Positions 21,441-27,286 of a DNA stretch of 34,245 nucleotides are shown here, piece by piece. Within the stretch, counting starts at the first letter, position 1. Every line of letters starts with the position of its first letter. The DNA is from Candidatus Adlerbacteria bacterium (GTDB lineage: Bacteria > Patescibacteriota > Minisyncoccia > Phycocordibacterales > SBAW01), in NCBI GenBank assembly GCA_029288895.1, contig JARIGK010000004.1, forward strand, positions 141,621 through 175,865, read 5' to 3'. The notes under the pieces are model-generated. The model ran no database searches. It saw only the letters and a list, made by a program, of their open reading frames with translations, and had not been told where the DNA came from. A program made the position numbers and the translations under genes.

Positions 21441-22174
21441 AAAAAATTGATATCGGTGAAGTATTTAGCGGCCTTCAAGAACAAATGAGGTCCAAGTTAT
21501 CCCTCAGTCGCCGTATTCTTACGCACCCTACAACAAAAGGTGACGTTACAGAACTTGAATGGATTGAAATGCTCTCTTCATATTTACCAGAGCGGTATTC
21601 GGTGAATAAGGCATTTGTGGTTGACTTTGAAGGACGAATTAGTGATCAAATTGATATTGTAATTTTTGATCGACATTACTCTCCATTTATTTTGAAACAA
21701 AACGGCGCTTTATATATTCCAGCCGAATGTGTATATGCAATCATTGAAGTAAAACAGGTCTTAAATAACTCAACGGTGAAATATGCTTCAAAAAAAGCAC
21801 AATCCGTTCGCAATCTAAAAAGAACAAGTGCAAAAATAACACAGGCTGACGGGAAGGAATATGTCCCAAGGGTTCCGCCTAAAATACTTGCTGGAATTTT
21901 AACCCTAAATGGCTCTTTAAGGCCGCCTCTGATTACAAAAATTTCAAAACTTTCGGAAAAGGAAACTTTAAATTTTGGTTGTTCCTTAACAGGAGCTTTT
22001 TTCTGTATAAAAGATTTTTCTCCTTGGGGTAAAAATATGTCACCTTATGTACTCGATACAGTGAATAATAAAAATAAAAGTTTAGTTTTATTTTTTCTTG
22101 CTTTAGTTTCTGAGCTAAAAAAGATGGGGACTGTGCCATCTATTGATATTGAGAAATACTTAGAAAATATTTAG
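21434..22174 (+). CDS. DUF6602-type protein, PD-(D/E)XK-like nuclease candidate
   Basis: A 246-residue protein. The N-terminal block HPTTKGDVTELEWIEMLSSY, the acidic strand SDQIDIVIFDRHYSP (Asp71, Asp74) and AIIEVKQ (Glu105, Lys107) resemble the family I know as DUF6602. The D...ExK spacing is also that of PD-(D/E)XK restriction-endonuclease folds, with a preceding Glu (40 or 42) as often seen. I infer a nuclease or nuclease-derived effector; activity is not shown. The gene overlaps the nucleotidyltransferase by 7 bp, a layout like cyclase-effector pairs in defence systems. No SAVED, TIR, patatin or membrane effector domain is present. Confidence 0.65.
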   Translation: MVKKIDIGEVFSGLQEQMRSKLSLSRRILTHPTTKGDVTELEWIEMLSSYLPERYSVNKAFVVDFEGRISDQIDIVIFDRHYSPFILKQNGALYIPAECVYAIIEVKQVLNNSTVKYASKKAQSVRNLKRTSAKITQADGKEYVPRVPPKILAGILTLNGSLRPPLITKISKLSEKETLNFGCSLTGAFFCIKDFSPWGKNMSPYVLDTVNNKNKSLVLFFLALVSELKKMGTVPSIDIEKYLENI

Positions 22175-22209
22175 TACCTACTTTAATCCAAACTACTTCT
22201 ACCTCTGCT

Positions 22210-22293
22210 ATGGTCAAGATATTGGACAACTCAGTAGGATATTTTGAGATGCCGGCAGAGGATTTGGAAAGTGATTTGATCACAGGGAAATAA
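22210..22293 (+). CDS. Possible 27-residue small protein
   Basis: ATG-initiated frame beginning MVKILDNSVGYFEMPAEDLE and ending TGK, 35 bp after the putative nuclease gene. It is acidic and helical-looking. There is no Shine-Dalgarno. The following gene's TTGACA begins at its stop codon. It may be a real small gene, the start of a decayed gene, or chance. Confidence 0.3.
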   Translation: MVKILDNSVGYFEMPAEDLESDLITGK

Positions 22294-22322
22294 TTGACAG
22301 CTCTGCCGTGCGGCGTTTTGAT
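22294..22322 (+). promoter_or_regulatory. Putative promoter of the 22350 gene
   Basis: TTGACA (22294-22299), 17 bp, TTTGAT (22317-22322). The -10 is weak. Confidence 0.4.
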
Positions 22323-22349
22323 TAAGGAGGAAAAGAGCGGGAGGGTGAG

Positions 22350-22793
22350 ATGGAGCAGGGATACCAGAGCACCATTCTTGTTGAAAAGAGAAATGGAATT
22401 CGTTCGGCCTATGTGCCGGACAGAGGTTTGCGCATCTATACTGAGATCCTTTACGGAAAGCGCGTGTTATGTCCAATTGATACAGATGAGGGGATACCTC
22501 CCAAAGAGAGGCCTGGGCGTGTGCGCCTGGCGCTCGAGAAGGAGCACTACTTTACGAAAGATGTAGTGCTGCCCGGAGAGGTCGTCGATTTTGCGTTCGA
22601 CCTGTGGGCGGACATGCTTCGCAGCAGAGTATTTATAGAGCAGGTTGCTGCGGCCGCCGAGAAAGCGCGTGAGGATATAAGTAGGGTCATGTGGCGCGAA
22701 GCGGTCCGTGCATGGTCGGCTGCAAACGCACGCCAGTATCAGATATATGCGCACTATTTGAGCGCATTGCTCGACAAAACGAAATGCCACTGA
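22350..22793 (+). CDS. Unrecognised 147-residue protein
   Basis: Begins MEQGYQSTILVEKRNGIRSA. The first 80 residues look beta-rich and charged; the second half is helical (VDFAFDLWADMLRSRVFIEQ, AAAAEKAREDISRVMWREAV). No signal peptide, membrane helix or known motif. The ATG is preceded by GGGAGGGTGAG; an AAGGAGG at 22324-22330 is too far for this start, so the leader is unusual. It ends in its own terminator with the stop codon at the loop edge. It returns to the base composition of the SD-led class after the AT-richer island. Confidence 0.7.
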   Translation: MEQGYQSTILVEKRNGIRSAYVPDRGLRIYTEILYGKRVLCPIDTDEGIPPKERPGRVRLALEKEHYFTKDVVLPGEVVDFAFDLWADMLRSRVFIEQVAAAAEKAREDISRVMWREAVRAWSAANARQYQIYAHYLSALLDKTKCH

Positions 22794-22812
22794 AGGGTGG
22801 CATTTTTCTTTT
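22782..22812 (+). terminator. Intrinsic terminator overlapping the end of the 22350 gene
   Basis: AAATGCCAC and GTGGCATTT stem with the TGA stop in the loop (22791-22793), tail TTCTTTT. Confidence 0.85.
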
Positions 22813-22821
22813 GCACAATAA

Positions 22822-22850
22822 AAGAAAAAGCCCGACGTGTGTCAGGCTTT
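22822..22850 (-). terminator. Intrinsic terminator of the 23237 gene
   Basis: Minus-strand AAAGCCTGAC/GTCGGGCTTT stem followed by TTCTTTT. The TGA stop (22844-22842) is inside the stem. Confidence 0.8.
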
Positions 22851-23237
22851 GGTTGGCTCTTTGTCGAGAGTCATTGAGAGAACGCCTTCTTCGAGCGTGC
22901 CCTTCATGCGTAGGCAGAGCTTGTCGGGCGTCCGGAGATCTTTGACCGGGATCTTCAGTACTGCCTCGGTCACCACGACCTGCACAGTCTGGTCCTCTGA
23001 TGCGTTGAGTATTTTGAACATCGCGCCAAATTCCGTATCGTCGCCGGTGTGGAGCGGGCTTGAAGAAGAGAGGGCTTCAAGAGTTGCGGTGTCTTCTTCG
23101 TCGAGCCGGTCGGCCATTCGCCCCAACATTTGGATTGCGATCCTGATATTCCTAGCGAGCCGCTTCCTCTCTATAAGGGACGTGTGTGGATCTCCCATAC
23201 GGGCGTGATGCCGCGCGGGGGACGAAGTGTCCGTCAT
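22842..23237 (-). CDS. Unrecognised 131-residue protein
   Basis: Begins MTDTSSPARHHARMGDPHTS. It has a polar N-terminus, then a helical part (LARNIRIAIQMLGRMADRLD), and a C-terminal region with alternating strand pattern (VQVVVTEAVLKIPVKDL, LCLRMKGTLEEGVLSM). No family recognised. Start ATG 23237 follows GGGAG by about nine bases; the frame opens five codons earlier at GTG 23252, which overlaps that Shine-Dalgarno. Own promoter and terminator; convergent with the 22350 gene. Confidence 0.7.
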   Translation of the reverse strand: MTDTSSPARHHARMGDPHTSLIERKRLARNIRIAIQMLGRMADRLDEEDTATLEALSSSSPLHTGDDTEFGAMFKILNASEDQTVQVVVTEAVLKIPVKDLRTPDKLCLRMKGTLEEGVLSMTLDKEPTKA

Positions 23238-23273
23238 TTCTTTTACTCCCACTGGAACTGGTTAGCTGCACCG

Positions 23274-23301
23274 ACAATACTAAACTGCAGACATATTGCA
23301 A
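23274..23301 (-). promoter_or_regulatory. Putative promoter of the 23237 gene
   Basis: Minus strand TTGCAA (23301-23296), 16 bp, TATTGT (23279-23274). It fits the TTGCNN/TANNGT class. Confidence 0.55.
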
Positions 23302-23329
23302 CAAAAAGCCCCCGCTCGGGGGCTTTTTG
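23302..23329 (-). terminator. Terminator of the Met/His-rich protein gene
   Basis: AAAAAGCCCCC, GCTC loop, GGGGGCTTTTT: symmetrical, so it works in both directions. It separates two minus-strand genes. Confidence 0.85.
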
Positions 23330-23347
23330 TAAAAGAGGAAAGTCGAA

Positions 23348-23821
23348 CTAGTGGAAGAAGCGGCCGAAGAAGTTTTGGATAAAGCCAGCGAAGCCAGGCT
23401 TCTGTACTGTGGTGGACGCTTCGATGCTCGACGATGCCATCATGCCGCCTTCGCCGCGCATCTGCGGAGGCGTGGTGCTTGCCTGGCCGTTGTCGTGGTT
23501 GCCGCCGAAGAAACGCTTAAAGATTCCAAGGAAGAGACCGTGCGGCGCTGGGCGGTCCTCAGTTGATGTGCCCATCATGTGGTCGCGGTCGCTCGACGAC
23601 GCCATCATGTGGTCGCGGTCGCCGCGGTCGTCTTCGCCATCGCGCAACGGCGGGCGGCCATCGTTTGTGGTTGAGCCCATCATGCGGTCGTGCATCTCGA
23701 CGCGGGCGCCTGCTTCGCCACGCACTTGCGGCATCATGCCAGGGCGGCCGCCATGGTCATCGGCATAGGCAAGCGGTGCAATGAGTAATGCTGCGGTAAT
23801 GAGTGCTGCTTTGTATTTCAT
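23348..23821 (-). CDS. Secreted Met/His/Asp-rich repeat protein
   Basis: A 157-residue protein with a clear signal peptide (MKYKAALITAALLIAPLAYA) and a low-complexity mature part. HDRMMGST, RDHMMASSS and RDHMMGTST repeat in a background of Arg, Asp and Gly, and a further GMMASSS follows. Met-Met next to His and Asp suggests possible periplasmic or surface metal (copper-type) binding, but this is only inferred. Two aromatic amphipathic segments, GLFLGIFKRFFGG in the middle and GFAGFIQNFFGRFFH at the C-terminus, look like repeats that could contact membrane. GATACA on the minus strand (23832-23827) lies five bases before the ATG, so it is leaderless in style. Confidence 0.7.
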   Translation of the reverse strand: MKYKAALITAALLIAPLAYADDHGGRPGMMPQVRGEAGARVEMHDRMMGSTTNDGRPPLRDGEDDRGDRDHMMASSSDRDHMMGTSTEDRPAPHGLFLGIFKRFFGGNHDNGQASTTPPQMRGEGGMMASSSIEASTTVQKPGFAGFIQNFFGRFFH

Positions 23822-23871
23822 ACACTGTATCTAAGTTAGTAAGAGAATTTTAGTATATCCCTATTTTTATT

Positions 23872-24504
23872 TTAGGAATATGCCAGGGCCACACATTCCA
23901 CATGGGCGGCCCCGGCGGCATAGAGCGCCCGCCTAGCCTCGGCAAACGTAGCGCCCGTTGTAGACACATCGTCCACGACAACACACGAGCGCCCGCGGAC
24001 CGTATCTTTGCCTCGCACCTGCATCGAGCCGCGCAAATTCTGCTCGCGCTCGTGCTTAGCCAGGCCTTGCTGCTGGGGCGTCGCATACACGCGCTCTACT
24101 ATATATGGAGCGTAGTCGAACATGTGCCTCCGTACTTCGCCAAGGCTACGTAAGGCAGCGGCGCACAACACCTCGGTTTGATTGTGCCCGCGCTCGCGTC
24201 GGCGCGCCCCGTGCATAGGTATTGGGATAAGCAGCGGCGTGCCCAAACTCTCGCTCCGTATACCGATGAGCACATCAGACAGTATCGCGCCGGCCAATTC
24301 GGCGGCTTCCACGCTTGCGTAATACTTGAGCTCCCACACCAACGCCCGCACGCGCGCCTCATGGTAGGGGAGGCTGCCGGATTTTTCGCCGCGCAAGGTG
24401 AGTGCGCGCAACTCGGCCTGTGTTAATTGCCGCACAATTTTTTGTGTTGGTCGCGGCGGCAGCACAACATCGAGCGCACGATTGAAAAAAGTAAAGAAAG
24501 ACAT
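23872..24504 (-). CDS. comF: ComF family protein (phosphoribosyltransferase-like)
   Basis: A 210-residue protein. The C-terminal half has the ComF features HGARRRERGHNQTEVL and the PRPP-binding loop SCVVVDDVSTTGATFAEA. The N-terminal zinc-finger (CxxC pairs) of typical ComF proteins is missing; after MSFFTFFNRALDVVLPP the sequence goes straight to the linker. ComF is needed for DNA uptake during transformation in several bacteria. Its position divergent from the pilus operon supports a DNA-uptake role, though this is inferred. I start at ATG 24504; TATACC on the minus strand (24522-24517) is 12 bases upstream. The frame extends upstream through the divergent promoter without a better start. 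Confidence 0.85.
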   Translation of the reverse strand: MSFFTFFNRALDVVLPPRPTQKIVRQLTQAELRALTLRGEKSGSLPYHEARVRALVWELKYYASVEAAELAGAILSDVLIGIRSESLGTPLLIPIPMHGARRRERGHNQTEVLCAAALRSLGEVRRHMFDYAPYIVERVYATPQQQGLAKHEREQNLRGSMQVRGKDTVRGRSCVVVDDVSTTGATFAEARRALYAAGAAHVECVALAYS

Positions 24505-24516
24505 CTTCTTGTAATG

Positions 24517-24530
24517 GTATACTTGATACT
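24517..24530. promoter_or_regulatory. Overlapping divergent promoters comF / pilM
   Basis: GTATAC palindrome (24518-24523) gives TATACC toward comF; GATACT (24525-24530) lies toward pilM. The gap between the two starts is only 41 bp. Confidence 0.45.
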
Positions 24531-24545
24531 GTTCCTCACTCTCGT

Positions 24546-25646
24546 ATGGCCTTTTCCATTCCATCATTTGGAAAATTGTTTGCAGCGCCTGCCCAGAGCG
24601 CCGTCGGCATCGATATTGGTACCTCATCCATCAAAGTGGTGCAGCTTCGCCGCGACAAAGGGCGCGTCGTGTTGGAAACATACGGCGCTATTGCGCTTGG
24701 CCCCTATGCCGGGATGGAAGTGGGCCGCGCCACAGCCTTGCCCGCGGAGAAAGTCGCAGAAGCATTAAAGGATGTGATGCGCGAAGCAAACGTCACGACG
24801 GCCGACTGCGCACTCTCCATTCCATATGCATCGTCGCTTGTGTCGGTGATTACCTTGCCCGCCTCGCTTGAAAAGCAGCTGGCACAGGTAATGCCTTTGG
24901 AAGCGCGCAAATATATCCCGGTACCCATTAGCGAAGTGCTCTTGGATTGGTTTGTCATTTCTGGCGGCGGCAAATCTGCATCACCTAACGACAAAATGGA
25001 GGTGCTCTTGGTGGCGATACATAACGACACCATCGCGAAGTTCCGCTCTATTGCGAGCACGGCAGGTTTGAACGTGGCATTTTTTGAAATCGAAGTGTTT
25101 AGCACAGCGCGCGCAGCGCTCGACCACGGCATTGCGCCGGTGGCCGTGGTCGATATGGGTGCCGCAACCACCAAGTTTTATGTTGTCGAGCGCGGCGTGA
25201 TCCACGAAAGCCACATCATTAGCCGCGGCAGCCAAGACGCGACGCTTGCGGCGGCGCGTGCGCTAAATACCACTGTGGCCGATGCCGAACAAAAAAAGCG
25301 TAAGCTCGGCTTCCAAGGCGACGCAACGATCCAGGGCGCTGTGGCGCTCTCGCAGTCGTTGCAGCTCACTCTTTCGAGCCTGTTTTCGGAACTTGGGCGC
25401 ACAATCACGGCCTACGAAACATCGCACAACCAGCCGCTTGGGGCAGTGGTGCTCACCGGCGGCGGCGCAACTATTAAAGGAATGAAGGAGTTTGCGCAAA
25501 AATCGATCGCAACCGAGGTGCGCATCGCCGACCCGTTTGCCAAAACGCAGGCGCCGGCATTTTTGGAAGAGATTTTGAAAGAAGCAGGCCCCGAATTCTG
25601 CGTCGCAGTCGGCCTCGCCCTGCGCCGCCTCCAAGAGAACGGATAA
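24546..25646 (+). CDS. pilM: Type IV pilus assembly protein PilM
   Basis: A 366-residue actin-like protein. Phosphate-binding motifs are GIDIGTSSIKVVQL near residues 20-33, 'AVVDMGAATTKFYVV' in the second half, and 'GAVVLTGGGATIKGM' near the C-terminus. PilM is the cytoplasmic ring that binds the PilN N-terminus and links the inner-membrane platform to the motor. It is the first gene of a colinear pilus operon and starts at ATG 24546, with GATACT about 15 bases upstream and no Shine-Dalgarno. Confidence 0.93.
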   Translation: MAFSIPSFGKLFAAPAQSAVGIDIGTSSIKVVQLRRDKGRVVLETYGAIALGPYAGMEVGRATALPAEKVAEALKDVMREANVTTADCALSIPYASSLVSVITLPASLEKQLAQVMPLEARKYIPVPISEVLLDWFVISGGGKSASPNDKMEVLLVAIHNDTIAKFRSIASTAGLNVAFFEIEVFSTARAALDHGIAPVAVVDMGAATTKFYVVERGVIHESHIISRGSQDATLAAARALNTTVADAEQKKRKLGFQGDATIQGAVALSQSLQLTLSSLFSELGRTITAYETSHNQPLGAVVLTGGGATIKGMKEFAQKSIATEVRIADPFAKTQAPAFLEEILKEAGPEFCVAVGLALRRLQENG

Positions 25647-25711
25647 TCTGTGTACAGCAGAGTGTCCGTATAAAAACACACTATATACTTGAGTGGAAAG
25701 CTATATTTCAA

Positions 25712-26380
25712 ATGCCTCCCCAAGTTCCAACATCATTTATTCCAAAGAAGCCGCTTGATACCGGCCGACCTGTCCACGAAAGCGGGGGGATGGGCTTCCT
25801 TTTCTTTATCGCACTCTTCGTGTTTATCGTATCGCTCGTTGCTGCAGGCGGCGTCTTTGCGTGGAGCAATATTTTGAAGGCATCAATTGCATCAAAGGCC
25901 GACTCGCTCCAAAAAGCAGAAGGCGCCTTCGACATCGCCACCGTGCAAGATTTGATCCGCACCGATGCACGCATCACCAACGCCAAAACATTGCTCAGGT
26001 CGCACGTTGCGGCATCATCACTCTTTGCCTTCCTCTCGCAACAAACGCTGCAAAGCGTGCAGTTTACGAGTTTTGACTACAAGCTCTCGACCGACGGCAC
26101 AGCCACGATGGTGCTTTCCGGTATCGCAGACAGCTTTTCGTCCGTTGCATTGCAGAGCGACCAGTTTGGCGCAAGCAAAGTGCTCCGCGACGTTGTCTTT
26201 TCTGATATCAAGACAAGCACAAGTGGCGCAGTCAGCTTTAGCGTTTCAGCAACGGTGGATTCATCGCTCATAAACTACGGCAAGAGCTTGGGTAACGAAT
26301 CGCTCCAGGCAGCATTGGCACCAGCACCGCAAACCACCATTTCGACAACTTCGCCACAGGCAACAACCACACGACGCTAA
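25712..26380 (+). CDS. pilN: PilN-like inner-membrane pilus assembly protein
   Basis: A 222-residue single-pass protein. A short cytoplasmic N-terminus of about 27 residues (where PilN contacts PilM) is followed by a membrane helix near residues 28-50 (FLFFIALFVFIVSLVAAGGV), a helical periplasmic segment, an alpha/beta domain, and a Thr/Pro-rich tail. Sequence identity to PilN is not obvious; the name rests on size, topology and position between pilM and pilO. ATG 25712 follows a 65-bp gap containing TATACT and TATATT hexamers, so internal transcription is possible. Confidence 0.7.
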   Translation: MPPQVPTSFIPKKPLDTGRPVHESGGMGFLFFIALFVFIVSLVAAGGVFAWSNILKASIASKADSLQKAEGAFDIATVQDLIRTDARITNAKTLLRSHVAASSLFAFLSQQTLQSVQFTSFDYKLSTDGTATMVLSGIADSFSSVALQSDQFGASKVLRDVVFSDIKTSTSGAVSFSVSATVDSSLINYGKSLGNESLQAALAPAPQTTISTTSPQATTTRR

Positions 26381-26381
26381 T

Positions 26382-26930
26382 ATGACACGCATCCTTATAC
26401 CAACCATTTTGCTCGCTGTGTCGCTCGGCCTCTTTATATTCTTTATTAACCCGACCTACCAAGGCAGCATAAAGTCGCTGTCGGTACAAAACGCATCGTA
26501 CGACGATGCACTCACGAAGTCCCAGCAGCTCCGCCAATTGCGCGACCAGCTCTTGGCGACGCGCCGCTCGTTTGCTGCAACCGATGTCGACAAGCTGTCG
26601 CATGTGCTCCCCGACAACGTCGACAACATCCGCCTTATCATCGACATCAACAATATCGCTGCACGCCACCACATGACGTTGGCTGATGTGCAGTTGGGGG
26701 ACACCAGCAACAAAAAAACATCTACGTCGCTTGCGACGGGGCCCGCGGGCGCTGTGGGTTCGGTGCAAGTGGGCTTCTCGGTTGTGGCACGATATGAAGA
26801 TTTCTTGGCCTTCCTCCAAGATTTGGAACACAGCTTGCGCATTGTCGACGTCGACCGCATCGGCTTTATCACCGGCCAAGGCGACTTGAATACCTATACG
26901 TTTGAGATCCGCACCTACTGGCTCCACTAG
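26382..26930 (+). CDS. pilO: PilO-like inner-membrane pilus assembly protein
   Basis: A 182-residue single-pass protein. A membrane helix near residues 5-22 is followed by a coiled-coil segment (SYDDALTKSQQLRQLRDQLL) and the PilO-type block VDKLSHVLPDNVDNIRLIID INNIAARH, then a ferredoxin-like periplasmic domain. PilO pairs with PilN to form the periplasmic alignment complex. It starts one base after the pilN stop region, indicating tight coupling. Confidence 0.8.
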   Translation: MTRILIPTILLAVSLGLFIFFINPTYQGSIKSLSVQNASYDDALTKSQQLRQLRDQLLATRRSFAATDVDKLSHVLPDNVDNIRLIIDINNIAARHHMTLADVQLGDTSNKKTSTSLATGPAGAVGSVQVGFSVVARYEDFLAFLQDLEHSLRIVDVDRIGFITGQGDLNTYTFEIRTYWLH

Positions 26931-26941
26931 TCACGTTGTAT

Positions 26942-27277
26942 ATGAACTTCTTTAAGACCAACAAAATACTGACAGGGGTGCTCGTACTTGCGGTGTTCGC
27001 GGTGCTCTACTTTGCGCTGTACTCGCTCCAAAGCACGCCGTCGCTAACATCATCCGACCAGGTAAGCCCAGTCTCGCAGCAACTTTTGGTAACGCTCTCG
27101 AACCTCCACACCATCAAGCTCGACGGTAGTATCTTCTCGGACCCTGCCTTCCAGTCGCTCACTGACTTTGGCGTCGTTATTCCATCGCAGCCTGCTGGAC
27201 GCCGCAACCCATTCACCTCTGCTGCCTCGCCCGCACCACAGATAACGACTAAAACCACAACGACGGGCGGGCGGTAA
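26942..27277 (+). CDS. Small membrane-anchored pilus protein (possibly PilP-like)
   Basis: A 111-residue protein starting MNFFKTNKILTGVLVLAVFA with one membrane helix, a short helical segment (SQQLLVTLSNLHTIKLDGSI), the block 'FSDPAFQSLTDFGVVIP', 'GRRNPF', and a Thr-rich tail. The 'G-R-x-NPF' end recalls PilP, which links PilNO to the secretin, but no lipoprotein Cys is present and no secretin is seen in the window. ATG 26942 is chosen over the in-frame ATG two codons earlier; GTATAT immediately precedes it. Confidence 0.65.
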   Translation: MNFFKTNKILTGVLVLAVFAVLYFALYSLQSTPSLTSSDQVSPVSQQLLVTLSNLHTIKLDGSIFSDPAFQSLTDFGVVIPSQPAGRRNPFTSAASPAPQITTKTTTTGGR

Positions 27278-27286
27278 TCTATATAT

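Noticed and set aside
23563-23720. Repeated 'catcatgtggtcgcggtcg' units could be taken for a small CRISPR or VNTR.
   Set aside because: They are in-frame codon repeats of the Met/His-rich protein on the minus strand; there are no spacers.
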